In this document: positions 28,572 to 36,924 of the stretch, piece by piece
How positions within the stretch are numbered: position 1 is the stretch's first letter
Layout: each line of letters begins with the position of its first letter
NCBI GenBank assembly: GCA_044227925.1
Contig: JBGAVW010000011.1
Coordinates: 1-64,000 of the forward strand
Direction: 5' to 3'
Source of the DNA: JADJLQ01 sp044227925
GTDB taxonomy: Bacteria; Bacteroidota; Bacteroidia; Chitinophagales; Saprospiraceae
DNA length: 64,000 nt
Made by a program: the position numbers and the translations under genes
Notes under the pieces: model-generated
Told to the model about the DNA's origin: nothing
The model's database searches: none
Seen by the model: the letters and a program-made list of their open reading frames with translations, nothing else

Positions 28572-28826
28572 ATGGAAACAGTAATTATAGAAAATGTAGA
28601 TAAGAAAAATGCTATTTTGCTAAAAAGTTTGGCTTCCCAACTTGGGTTAAAAGTTACTTCAAAAGTAGTGAAGAAAAAACCAGTTATCATAAATGACGGT
28701 ATAATTACCAATCCTGAAATAATAAAAACAATTAAAAATTTTGAATCAGGTAAATCCAAAAAAATAACATTTAAATCTATAGCTGAATTAAAAAAACACT
28801 TAAAACTATCTAAAAAGAGTGCGTAA
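28572..28826 (+). CDS. Putative antitoxin, DUF2683-like
   Basis: This is an 84-residue Lys-rich protein (about a quarter Lys). It begins METVIIENVDKKNAILLKSLA, like small DUF2683-type proteins found next to RelE/YoeB-superfamily toxins in Bacteroidota, and ends in a basic helix (ELKKHLKLSKKSA). It overlaps the toxin start by 8 nt. The likely role is to bind and neutralise the YoeB-like toxin and perhaps repress transcription. No classical Phd motif is visible. It sits inside the leucine operon, 23 nt after leuD. Confidence 0.7.
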   Translation: METVIIENVDKKNAILLKSLASQLGLKVTSKVVKKKPVIINDGIITNPEIIKTIKNFESGKSKKITFKSIAELKKHLKLSKKSA

Positions 28827-29082
28827 GATTATTTTTTTAGATAAAGCCTGGAAAGATATTAACTCTTTAGACGACCTCCAAACCAATATATCAATCTTTA
28901 AAATCTTTAGGCTAATAGAAGAATGTAGGCGGACTCCTTTTAAAGGAATTGGAAAACCGGAAGCATTGAAAGGTGATTTCAAAGGATATTGGAGTAGGCG
29001 AATAAATGAAACAGATAGATTAATATATCGAGTAGAAGAAGATATTATTTATATAGTTTCTATTTTAGGTCATTACAAATAG
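28819..29082 (+). CDS. YoeB/Txe-family mRNA interferase toxin
   Basis: This is an 87-residue RelE-superfamily toxin of the Txe/YoeB type, which cuts mRNA in the ribosome. The active-site set of E. coli YoeB can be placed: Glu48 in GKPEAL (E46), Arg67 in NETDRLIYRV (R65) and the C-terminal His85-Tyr86 (H83-Y84). GYWSRRI matches the usual motif. The start is GTG at 28819, overlapping the antitoxin gene by 8 nt. The toxin stop codon (29080-29082) touches the ATG of the citramalate synthase gene, so all are on one transcript. All residues needed for activity seem present. Confidence 0.85.
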   Translation: MRKIIFLDKAWKDINSLDDLQTNISIFKIFRLIEECRRTPFKGIGKPEALKGDFKGYWSRRINETDRLIYRVEEDIIYIVSILGHYK

Positions 29083-30609
29083 ATGGACAGAAAAGTGCGA
29101 AAAATAGAAATCATGGATACAACTCTCCGTGATGGGGAGCAGACAAGCGGAGTATCCTTCTCAGCAAGTGAAAAACTCACTATTGCCCAACTATTGCTTA
29201 CCGAAGTAAAAGTAGATCGCATTGAGATTGCTTCTGCCAGGGTGTCTGAAGGCGAAATGGAAGCTGTAAAAAAAATTACTACCTGGGCTGATGAACACAA
29301 TTTATTAGATCGCGTCGAAGTACTCACATTTGTAGATGGTAACAACTCCATTGAGTGGATGAAAAAAGCTGGGGCCAAAGTGATGAACCTGCTCACCAAA
29401 GGTTCATTGAATCATCTCACCCATCAACTAAAAAAGACAGAAGAGCAACACTTTAAAGAAATTGCTGATGTAATTGAAAATGCCAATAATACAGGCATTG
29501 CTGTAAATGTATACCTCGAAGATTGGAGCAATGGTATGCGCAATTCGCAGGACTATGTAATGCGGTTTATCCATTTTTTAAGTGATCAACCTATAAAAAG
29601 AATATTATTACCGGATACACTGGGTGTCCTGATACCATCTGAAACTTTTAATTATATCTCCGTCATTGTAAATAAATATCCTCATCTTCATTTTGACTTT
29701 CATGGACATAATGATTATGACCTGGGTACTGCCAATGCATTGGAGGCTGTAAAAGCTGGCATCCATGGATTACATCTTACAGTAAATGGAATGGGTGAAA
29801 GAGCAGGTAATGCACCACTGGCTTCAGTGATAGCTGTACTCAATGATTATGTAAAAGAAGTCACTACCAATGTGGATGAAAAAGCATTGTATACAGCAAG
29901 TAAACTGGTGGAGACCTTTTCCGGTTTTCGGATTCCCGTAAATAAACCAATAGTGGGTGAAAATGTATTTACCCAGACTGCCGGGATACATGCCGATGGA
30001 GATAAGAAAAACAATCTTTATTTTAATGAGCTCATGCCCGAACGATTTGGCCGGCAACGTATGTATGCATTGGGCAAAATGAGTGGTAAGGCCAATATAG
30101 AAAACAACCTGAAGCAACTCGGCATTACCCTGGATGATGATGACCTAAAAAAAATTACCACTCGTATCATTGAATTAGGGGATCGTAAAGAAGTAGTTAC
30201 CCAGGCCGATTTACCTTATATTATATCCGATGTACTGGATAGTGACGAACGGGAAGAAAAAATAAAAATCATGGGTTATGTACTCACTCATTCTAAAGAT
30301 TTCAAGCCCAGTGCTTCGGTAAAAATAAATATGGCCAACGAAACAGTAGAAGAGCAGGCGATCGGAGATGGTCAGTACGATGCTTTTATGAATGCACTTA
30401 AAAAAATCTATACCGCCAAAGGCAAATCCTTGCCTACGCTGACAGATTATTATGTACATATACCTCCCGGTGGAAAATCGGATGCTTTATGTGAGACTGC
30501 CATCACCTGGCGTAAAGCCGACGGTAAAGAATTTAAAACTCATGGTCTCGATAGCGACCAGACTGTAAGTGCCATAAAAGCTACTGAAAAGATGCTAAAT
30601 GTGATTTAA
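29083..30609 (+). CDS. cimA: Citramalate synthase (2-isopropylmalate synthase family)
   Basis: This 508-residue enzyme of the LeuA/CimA family condenses an alpha-keto acid with acetyl-CoA. It has TTLRDGEQT (R16, D17), FHGHNDYDL with the metal-binding His pair, NGMGERAGN and a C-terminal regulatory domain (about 390-508). From memory, Leptospira citramalate synthase uses Leu81, Leu104 and Tyr144 to hold pyruvate. Here the same numbered residues are Leu81 (VEVLTFVDG), Leu104 (MNLLTKGS) and Tyr144 (VNVYLEDW), and E146 is kept. This favours pyruvate, giving (R)-citramalate, the entry to isoleucine without threonine. Databases may label it 2-isopropylmalate synthase. It is the last gene of the operon and starts directly at the toxin stop codon. 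Confidence 0.85.
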   Translation: MDRKVRKIEIMDTTLRDGEQTSGVSFSASEKLTIAQLLLTEVKVDRIEIASARVSEGEMEAVKKITTWADEHNLLDRVEVLTFVDGNNSIEWMKKAGAKVMNLLTKGSLNHLTHQLKKTEEQHFKEIADVIENANNTGIAVNVYLEDWSNGMRNSQDYVMRFIHFLSDQPIKRILLPDTLGVLIPSETFNYISVIVNKYPHLHFDFHGHNDYDLGTANALEAVKAGIHGLHLTVNGMGERAGNAPLASVIAVLNDYVKEVTTNVDEKALYTASKLVETFSGFRIPVNKPIVGENVFTQTAGIHADGDKKNNLYFNELMPERFGRQRMYALGKMSGKANIENNLKQLGITLDDDDLKKITTRIIELGDRKEVVTQADLPYIISDVLDSDEREEKIKIMGYVLTHSKDFKPSASVKINMANETVEEQAIGDGQYDAFMNALKKIYTAKGKSLPTLTDYYVHIPPGGKSDALCETAITWRKADGKEFKTHGLDSDQTVSAIKATEKMLNVI

Positions 30610-30623
30610 TTTTTGGGGGACCA

Positions 30624-30647
30624 TAAAACAGTATAAAAACTGTTTTA
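30624..30647 (+). terminator. Possible terminator of the leu/cim operon
   Basis: A perfect 9-bp stem (taaaacagt / actgtttta) with a 6-nt loop begins 15 nt after the cimA stop codon. The right arm supplies a short T-run (tttt) followed by aatt. The stem is AT-rich, so intrinsic termination would be weak. Position is the main support. Confidence 0.4.
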
Positions 30648-30721
30648 ATTCGTCACCTGATTATTCAAATCAATCTATAAGCAGAATTCCAATTTTTTTA
30701 ATAAAAATAGAATTCAAACAT

Positions 30722-31135
30722 CTACTTCGCCCAATAATCCAATACCATCACTTTATCCAGGTGCGGTCCTAACACTTTACCGAATGCCTTATGGTCCGGA
30801 TGGGGCAAATAATCATCTCTGTCTTTTTCTGATTTAAATGTCAGGATAAAACAATGGGTAAATCCCTGATTCAGATTTTCAGGACTATTATTGGTACCAA
30901 ATTCTATAGACTTAATCGTTTTTATTTTATTAGGCAATGCCACGAATGCATCTTCTACTTTTTTTATATCCTCAGCCGTGGAGCTATCTTTAAATTTAAA
31001 CATGACCACATGGCGAAGGATCTTTGGCGGGCCCTGAAATACGGATTCCATACTGTTTAATTCTTTAGTAAGAAGAGTAAAAAGGATTATTAATAATGGA
31101 AAAAAATACCTGTGATTACAGATTGATTTAGTCAT
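30722..31135 (-). CDS. Exported Dabb (stress-responsive alpha/beta barrel) protein
   Basis: This is a 137-residue protein with a hydrophobic N-terminal signal (about 10-27). The Dabb domain has LRHVVMFKFKDSSTAEDI, FGTNNSPENLNQGFTHCFILTF and YLPHPDHKAFGKVLGPHLDKVMVLDY, all family landmarks. Dabb proteins form small dimeric barrels; some are stress-induced, others are cyclases or decarboxylases. Function here is unknown. It lies 95 nt after the enolase-superfamily gene on the same strand and may be co-transcribed with it. Confidence 0.85.
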   Translation of the reverse strand: MTKSICNHRYFFPLLIILFTLLTKELNSMESVFQGPPKILRHVVMFKFKDSSTAEDIKKVEDAFVALPNKIKTIKSIEFGTNNSPENLNQGFTHCFILTFKSEKDRDDYLPHPDHKAFGKVLGPHLDKVMVLDYWAK

Positions 31136-31230
31136 AATTGGAAACTTATTTTACAAATGTAATCATATAAATTAAAACCGCACTACCGTCTATGAAATAA
31201 GGAATAATATCGATCTGATCTATTCTTATT

Positions 31231-32622
31231 TTAAGACCACAATCTATCCCAGGCCCTGATTTCATTCCATTCCGGTGTAGGGGCAAACATTTGCTGGCCT
31301 TTGATTATAAATTCTTTCACTACATCTTCATTGAGTTCCACACCGATTCCAGGTTTTTCTGGAACCTTTACGTAACCATCCTTTACAAATGGTTTCTCAA
31401 TGCCGGTTACCAAATCTTCAAACTTTGGACTATCTACTGCGTGATGCTCCAGCCACAAAAAGTTTTCGGTAGCAGCTGCTGCATGTACTGAACCTAAAAA
31501 CGAAACCGGGCCTGCAGCGTGATGCAACATAAATCCTATTCCATTTTGACTGGCATAATCACCTATTCTCTTGGTTTCTAATATACCGCCGGCTGTATTG
31601 GGATCTGGATGTACTATATCTACTGAATGTTTGTCTATTATCTCTTTAAATCCACCTTGCAACATATATATATCTTCACCGGTTTGGGTAGGAGTATTGG
31701 TGGAGGTAGTAATCTCTCTCCACTGATCGGTATATTGCCAGGGGATGATGTCTTCTATATAGGCCAGATTATATTTTTCTACAGCTTGTGCAATTTTGAT
31801 GGCTTCGTTTACTCCAAAATGACCCCAATGGTCAGTACCCATAGGTATTTCATAGCCTATTTGCTTACGCATCACATCGAGAAATTCACAGAGTCTTTCT
31901 ATTCCTTTTTGAGTGATTTGTACTCCGGTAAAAGGATGTTTGGCCAGGTTATAGTTACGGTATTCGTATTGATATGGCTTATATTTTCCTTCAGGCGCAT
32001 TGATGATGGCACCCGGTATATCTTTGAGCAGATTGATACCAATATCCATTTTGAGGGCAGTATACCCCTTGTCCAATCTTTCCTGCATTCGTTTTGCATA
32101 TTCATACGGATCCTGAGAAATTGTCGTATCACAGTACACTCTTACCCTATCCCGGTATTTACCTCCCAGTAATTGATATACCGGAACATTATATGCTTTA
32201 CCTACTATGTCCCATAGGGCCATTTCTACTCCCGATACTCCACCACCTTGTCTGCCGTGATGACCAAACTGTGAAATAATTTTAAATAGCCTTTCCACAT
32301 TACAGGGATTTTGGCCTATTAACCTGCTTTTTAAAAATAAAGCATACTCTTTAGCTGCTCCATCCCGTACATCGCCGTGACCTATGATGCCTTGATTAGT
32401 ATATATGCGTACGATCGGTGTCCGGAATACCACTCCGCTGATTTCGGCTATACGCATATCGGTGATCTTAAGATCAGATGGTGCTGATGACCGGTTTACT
32501 TTTTGCGTGGTATATTCCAATTGCTCTTCAATCGGCGACATCGCCATAGTGCCGAGACTCAGACCGCCAAGACTCAGTTTTTGTAAAAAATCACGACGAG
32601 GATTTGTATTTTTTTCAGACAT
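31231..32622 (-). CDS. Tat-exported enolase-superfamily enzyme (mandelate racemase type)
   Basis: This is a 463-residue protein with a twin-arginine signal (NPRRDFLQKLSLGG). The capping domain and TIM barrel follow the mandelate racemase / muconate lactonising pattern. They show MALWDIVGKAYNVPVYQLLGG, a catalytic Lys in ALKMDIG, and Mg ligands in MGTDHW, YIEDI and TGEDIY. A His-rich loop follows (MLHHAAGP). Family members dehydrate or racemise sugar acids; the substrate cannot be named. I chose the ATG at 32622, which places the RR motif at about residue 9. An earlier start at 32649 adds nine residues. Confidence 0.85.
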   Translation of the reverse strand: MSEKNTNPRRDFLQKLSLGGLSLGTMAMSPIEEQLEYTTQKVNRSSAPSDLKITDMRIAEISGVVFRTPIVRIYTNQGIIGHGDVRDGAAKEYALFLKSRLIGQNPCNVERLFKIISQFGHHGRQGGGVSGVEMALWDIVGKAYNVPVYQLLGGKYRDRVRVYCDTTISQDPYEYAKRMQERLDKGYTALKMDIGINLLKDIPGAIINAPEGKYKPYQYEYRNYNLAKHPFTGVQITQKGIERLCEFLDVMRKQIGYEIPMGTDHWGHFGVNEAIKIAQAVEKYNLAYIEDIIPWQYTDQWREITTSTNTPTQTGEDIYMLQGGFKEIIDKHSVDIVHPDPNTAGGILETKRIGDYASQNGIGFMLHHAAGPVSFLGSVHAAAATENFLWLEHHAVDSPKFEDLVTGIEKPFVKDGYVKVPEKPGIGVELNEDVVKEFIIKGQQMFAPTPEWNEIRAWDRLWS

Positions 32623-33016
32623 GATAGAATGGTTTTTTATTTTATTCAAATTTAAATATAAATAAAATATAGGATAATGGAGTGAACTGTCTGTCCTGTG
32701 CTTCCATTTCTCAATATTTGAGTAAAGACACCTTAGTAACTATTTAATATTCAATTTATTATACAAAAGGAATTCTTTTGATAGAGCTGTTGGAGTTTGG
32801 TACCGGTAAAAAAATAGAAAGAGCCTGTTGGATACATAAAAAACAAGCATCCGCATCCCTGATAAATGCATTTGTGTTATTGAAGAAATAATATATTCTT
32901 ACAGTATGTAAAGAATCGCGATTAATCTGGCTTATCCGGTATCTTTTGTTAACTAAATTGCATAATTGATTTCGACTATAGTCGTTTGTTTCTGCTATTT
33001 TTATTTTTTATTTAGA
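32623..33016. other. Intergenic region between divergent genes
   Basis: This gap of about 390 nt separates the enolase-superfamily gene (reading left) from rtcB (reading right). It is AT-rich with no coding potential that I trust and no tRNA-like fold. A perfect 12-bp palindrome cgactatagtcg lies at 32973-32984, 33 nt before the rtcB ATG, and could be an operator. Near-palindrome caaaaggaattcttttg lies at about 32765. Promoters for both genes should be here. Confidence 0.5.
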
Positions 33017-34429
33017 ATGAATGACATCAACGGAAAAACCTTGCTCCAACTTGGGTTCCCTGAAGGAAAAAGCATTGGAATAGCGTTGAGTCTGCTGGAA
33101 AAACACAATCAGGATGCATCTGCAAATCTTTCTTTTTTATCCGGTATACTGCAATGTCCAGAATTTTATCTTGATCATCCTGTCTATGATTTGTTGGCGC
33201 AGTCATTGATTGAACACAAAATCACCGAAAGCAAAAATATTGTACTCAAAGAAAAAGCCGACAGCTACCCTATTTATGGCAAAGAGTATATAGAGCAAGG
33301 AGCTTTAGATCAAATGAATACGGCCATGAAACTTCCGGTTACCTTGCGAGGAGCACTGATGCCCGATGCACATCAGGGGTATGGCTTGCCTATTGGCGGC
33401 GTACTGGCTACTAAAAATGCAGTGATTCCTTATGGCGTAGGCGTGGATATAGGATGCAGGATGGCTTTATCTGTGTACGATATACCCGCCGATTATTTTG
33501 AAGGAAATAGACATAGTTTTAAACGTGAGTTGATTGCTTTTACAAAGTTCGGTGCAGGAAATGCCTGGCGTGGAAAAGAAAAAGCATATCATCCTGTATT
33601 AGAAAGCCATGATTTTAAGATGAATACATTTATTAATAAATTATATGATAAAGCCGCTGAACAACTGGGTACATCGGGGGGAGGTAATCATTTTGTAGAA
33701 TGGGGTATATTAGACATACTGCAAGAAGATAAATCATTAAATATACCTAAAGGAAAATACGTGGCTTTATTATCCCATTCAGGCTCCCGGGGATTAGGAG
33801 CTACCATTGCGGGATATTATACCAGACTTGCAAAAGAGAAATGTGTATTACCCAGAGAAGCTGCTAATCTTGCTTACTTCGATTTAAACTCTGAAGAAGG
33901 TTTGGAATATTGGATTGCAATGAATCTTGCTGGTGCATATGCTTCTGCCTGTCACCAGGTGATTCACGACAGATTGACCAAAGCAATAGGTGCAGAACTG
34001 TTAGGCAGGGTAGAAAACCATCATAATTTTGCCTGGAAAGAAACGGTAAATGACCAGGAAGCCATTGTACATCGTAAAGGTGCCACACCTGCTTCAGAAG
34101 GAACACTTGGTATCATACCCGGATCTATGACAGCACCCGGGTTTTTAGTCAGGGGCCTCGGTGAATTAAATTCCATCAATTCTGCATCACATGGTGCCGG
34201 AAGACAATTGTCTCGTACCAAAGCCATGGCCACGATCACAAGAGATGAAATGAAAAAAATATTGGCTGATCATGGTGTAACTTTGATTGGAGGAGATAGA
34301 GATGAAGCTCCTATGGCTTATAAAGATATCAATCAGGTGATGCGTGCACAGCAGGACTTAGTAGACATCATCGCCCGATTTCAACCCAAAATGGTTAGGA
34401 TGGCCGAAGATGGAAGTAAAGAAGATTGA
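33017..34429 (+). CDS. rtcB: RtcB-family RNA ligase
   Basis: This 470-residue protein is a GTP- and Mn-dependent RNA ligase that joins 2',3'-cyclic phosphate and 5'-OH ends in RNA repair. Metal ligands are Asp144/Cys147 (GVDIGCRM), His225 (GGGNHF) and His254 (SHSGSRG). NHHNFAW contains another conserved His. The guanylylated nucleophile is His392 in ASHGAGRQLSR. The usual GCGM is GCRM here. No archease gene is nearby. I chose the ATG at 33017; the frame is open from 32966 but the added residues are hydrophobic and non-conserved. Repair of RNA cut by ribosome-dependent toxins is one possible role. Confidence 0.92.
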   Translation: MNDINGKTLLQLGFPEGKSIGIALSLLEKHNQDASANLSFLSGILQCPEFYLDHPVYDLLAQSLIEHKITESKNIVLKEKADSYPIYGKEYIEQGALDQMNTAMKLPVTLRGALMPDAHQGYGLPIGGVLATKNAVIPYGVGVDIGCRMALSVYDIPADYFEGNRHSFKRELIAFTKFGAGNAWRGKEKAYHPVLESHDFKMNTFINKLYDKAAEQLGTSGGGNHFVEWGILDILQEDKSLNIPKGKYVALLSHSGSRGLGATIAGYYTRLAKEKCVLPREAANLAYFDLNSEEGLEYWIAMNLAGAYASACHQVIHDRLTKAIGAELLGRVENHHNFAWKETVNDQEAIVHRKGATPASEGTLGIIPGSMTAPGFLVRGLGELNSINSASHGAGRQLSRTKAMATITRDEMKKILADHGVTLIGGDRDEAPMAYKDINQVMRAQQDLVDIIARFQPKMVRMAEDGSKED

Positions 34430-34568
34430 AAGAAATATTTACTTGCTGGATCATTCCTCTCAAGGATTAAGGATATTAATTGCAGTTAATTTCTTTTAAA
34501 AAATACTGTCTGCCATATCCATCATTATTATTAACTTTCCATTTCCTTAATTAAAAAGAAATGTATAT

Positions 34569-35501
34569 ATGAATAATAATATCAAAAGACGCGACTTTAT
34601 CAAACAAAGCTCATTAGGTGCTTTAGCCTTCGCGGGTGCCGATTTTTCATTGCTGTCGGATGTAAAGAATAAACCACATATTCTCAGTTTGCAATTGTAT
34701 TCTGTAAGGCAGGCTATGAGTAAAGATCCTCTGGGTACTGTAAAAGAATTGGCTAAAATCGGCTATAAAGATTGCGAACATGCAGGATATAATGCGGCTA
34801 AAAGACAATACTACGGTTATAGCCCGGCGGACTGGAAAAAAATACTGATGGATAATGGTATGACTATGAAAAGTGGTCATACGACTTTTGGTAAAGATCA
34901 CTATGATATGGGAACCAGGCAAATTACGGATGCCTGGAAAACCATAGTAGAGGATGCCATCACGGTAGGACAGGAATATATAATTAGTCCCTGGTTGGAT
35001 ATAAACTTAAGAAAAGACCTTGATGGATTAAAAAAATTCCTTGAAGGGTTTAATGCAAGTGGTGCCTATTGCAAAAGCCAGGGTATACGGTATGGTTATC
35101 ACAATCATGATTTTGAATTTAGCATAAAACTTACCAGCAAACGCATCATGGATATCATCATGGAAAATACGGATCCTTCTTTAGTAGCTCAGCAAATCGA
35201 TATCGGAAATATGTACGGTGGTGGCGGAAGGGCAATGGAATTATTAAAATTGTATCCGGGCCGGTTTGAGCTCATGCATGTAAAAGATGTAATCAAAGCA
35301 AAATCTGCTGAAAATGGGCTGGATCATTACGAAAGTTGTGTCCTCGGCAAGGGCCTGATTGGAGTAAAGGATATAATAAAACATGCTCGTAAAAAAGGCG
35401 GCACTTTTTACCTTATTATTGAGCAAGAAGCTTACCAGGGTATGGATCCAATTGAATCCATGCGACAGGATTATAATATCATGAAAGACTGGAAATACTA
35501 A
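34569..35501 (+). CDS. Tat-exported TIM-barrel sugar isomerase/epimerase
   Basis: This is a 310-residue protein with a twin-arginine signal (IKRRDFIKQSSLGALAF). The xylose isomerase-like TIM barrel starts at LSLQLYSVR. Further landmarks are GYKDCEHAGY, YGYHNHDFEF, a metal-binding His/Asp stretch QQIDIGNMY, LMHVKD and the C-terminal LIIEQEAY. The family interconverts sugars or 3-keto sugars. It is unlike the similar enzyme at 17722-18621 in detail, so the two are distant paralogues. Downstream, 30 nt away, is an EamA transporter that may share the transcript or have its own promoter (35514-35521). Confidence 0.85.
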   Translation: MNNNIKRRDFIKQSSLGALAFAGADFSLLSDVKNKPHILSLQLYSVRQAMSKDPLGTVKELAKIGYKDCEHAGYNAAKRQYYGYSPADWKKILMDNGMTMKSGHTTFGKDHYDMGTRQITDAWKTIVEDAITVGQEYIISPWLDINLRKDLDGLKKFLEGFNASGAYCKSQGIRYGYHNHDFEFSIKLTSKRIMDIIMENTDPSLVAQQIDIGNMYGGGGRAMELLKLYPGRFELMHVKDVIKAKSAENGLDHYESCVLGKGLIGVKDIIKHARKKGGTFYLIIEQEAYQGMDPIESMRQDYNIMKDWKY

Positions 35502-35513
35502 TTTCCGTTTAGT

Positions 35514-35521
35514 TATTTTTG
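35514..35521 (+). promoter_or_regulatory. Bacteroidota -7 promoter element (TAnnTTTG)
   Basis: The octamer tatttttg matches the Bacteroidota -7 consensus TAnnTTTG exactly and lies 10 nt before the TTG start of the EamA gene. The expected -33 TTTG is not seen at the usual distance, so the assignment is weak. If used, the transcript would be nearly leaderless. Confidence 0.35.
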
Positions 35522-35531
35522 CAACTTCTTT

Positions 35532-36410
35532 TTGGCAAAATACGATTACAACTCTGCATCTCCATTTAGCCTGCTCATTTTACTTGGAATAGTATGGGGC
35601 AGTTCGTTTATACTGATAGCACATATTTTACCTTGTTATACCCCAATACAGTATGCTTTGCTCCGGGTAATGCTTACCGGGCTTTGTCTGTCTCCGTGGT
35701 GTATAAAATACATAAAGACTGTCAATAAAACCCAGTTGTTATGGTTATTCAGCCTTGGAGCCTTGGGTTACTTTATTTCTTATTTATTTATGGGCATCAG
35801 TCAAAAACACATCAGCAGCAGCCTGGCAGGTATTTTATCATCTCTGGCCCCATTATTCACATTTATATTGGGTACTATTTTTTTCAAGCACGAGTTTAAG
35901 TGGAAAAATATTTTCGGGATCAGCCTGGGGTTGATTGGTTGTTTGTTTATCGTATTATTCAGAAAGTCAAGTAATACGGTTACCGAAGAAACATATTATA
36001 TGTATTTTATGTTTGTTTCTGTTTTGTCATCCGCTATTGCATTAAATATCAGTCAGTCAAAACTAAAGGGTATACCCCCACTGGCTATATCATCAGTATC
36101 TTTTGGTACGGCAGGGATTCTGGCAATGATTGGTTTTTTATCCATCACCGATTGGTCTGCCTTGACCATGCATTCTCAAATCGTGAGTTGCACCGCAAGT
36201 TTATTATGTCTTTCTATAATTGGTACGGCCCTCGCTTCACTGGTATATTTTCATATCATGAAGATCACCAATGCTCTGTATACCAGTACGGTGACCTATA
36301 TCATACCTATTGTGGCCGTGTTGTGGGGACTTACTGCTAATGAACATGTTTCAACTAATCAGATTATTGGATTGGGTTTGATCATTGGTGGAATACGGTT
36401 GCTGAGATAA
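35532..36410 (+). CDS. EamA-family drug/metabolite transporter
   Basis: This is a 292-residue inner-membrane protein with about ten hydrophobic segments in two EamA repeats. The first starts at LLILLGIVWGSSFILIAH and the second near 150. SSLAGILSSLAPLFTFILG is typical of the family. The family exports amino acids, nucleotides or other metabolites; the substrate is unknown. The start is TTG: the frame is closed upstream by a stop at 35499 and the first ATG would remove the first membrane span. The 3' end overlaps the convergent NUDIX gene by 52 nt. Confidence 0.85.
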   Translation: MAKYDYNSASPFSLLILLGIVWGSSFILIAHILPCYTPIQYALLRVMLTGLCLSPWCIKYIKTVNKTQLLWLFSLGALGYFISYLFMGISQKHISSSLAGILSSLAPLFTFILGTIFFKHEFKWKNIFGISLGLIGCLFIVLFRKSSNTVTEETYYMYFMFVSVLSSAIALNISQSKLKGIPPLAISSVSFGTAGILAMIGFLSITDWSALTMHSQIVSCTASLLCLSIIGTALASLVYFHIMKITNALYTSTVTYIIPIVAVLWGLTANEHVSTNQIIGLGLIIGGIRLLR

Positions 36411-36889
36411 TCGATTTGATCAGCCGAATCAGAAATTTTAATGAAAACATCATTCCATACGGAATCCAGCCAAGTTCCTTTCGTCAATGCTTTAGTATCC
36501 TCAAAAGAAAAAAACTGAATTTCATGGATCTCCCGGCCATCCGGCTTTATAGACCCACCTATTATTTCAGCTTTATATACAATCATCACATATCCAACCC
36601 GGTCTCCATTCTGATATTGAACCCGAAATTCCGGGCCACCGTACACCCCAAGGATGTTAGTGAGACTAACTTTACAACCCGTTTCTTCCTCCATTTCCCG
36701 TATTGCCGCAGCTTCAGGGCTTTCGTCCGGTTCAATCATTCCTCCCGGTGCTACCCATACATTATTATTGACATGTCGCACCAGTAATACTCTATTAGCA
36801 TTATCAAACACGAGAATGGTAACCGATGGAAGCAGAATATAATCATGTCCTATTTTTTCTCTTATTTTCGTGATATAAGACGAGAGCAT
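36359..36889 (-). CDS. NUDIX hydrolase
   Basis: This is a 176-residue pyrophosphohydrolase. The Nudix box (GX5EX7REUXEEXGU) is complete at residues 50-72 (GMIEPDE ... REMEEETGC). The rest of the fold is standard, with VTILVFDNANRVLLVRH leading to the box. It hydrolyses nucleoside-diphosphate-linked compounds; the substrate is not predictable. Its last 17 codons overlap the convergent EamA gene, an unusually long tail-to-tail overlap. Confidence 0.9.
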   Translation of the reverse strand: MLSSYITKIREKIGHDYILLPSVTILVFDNANRVLLVRHVNNNVWVAPGGMIEPDESPEAAAIREMEEETGCKVSLTNILGVYGGPEFRVQYQNGDRVGYVMIVYKAEIIGGSIKPDGREIHEIQFFSFEDTKALTKGTWLDSVWNDVFIKISDSADQIDYLSNRIPPMIKPNPII

Positions 36890-36924
36890 AGTATATAAAT
36901 ACTTTTACATTTTTACAAAAGGGT

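Noticed and set aside
29083..30609. Assignment as plain 2-isopropylmalate synthase (leuA)
   Set aside because: The pyruvate-pocket residues match citramalate synthase; the leucine-type pocket is not supported. The choice is still an inference.
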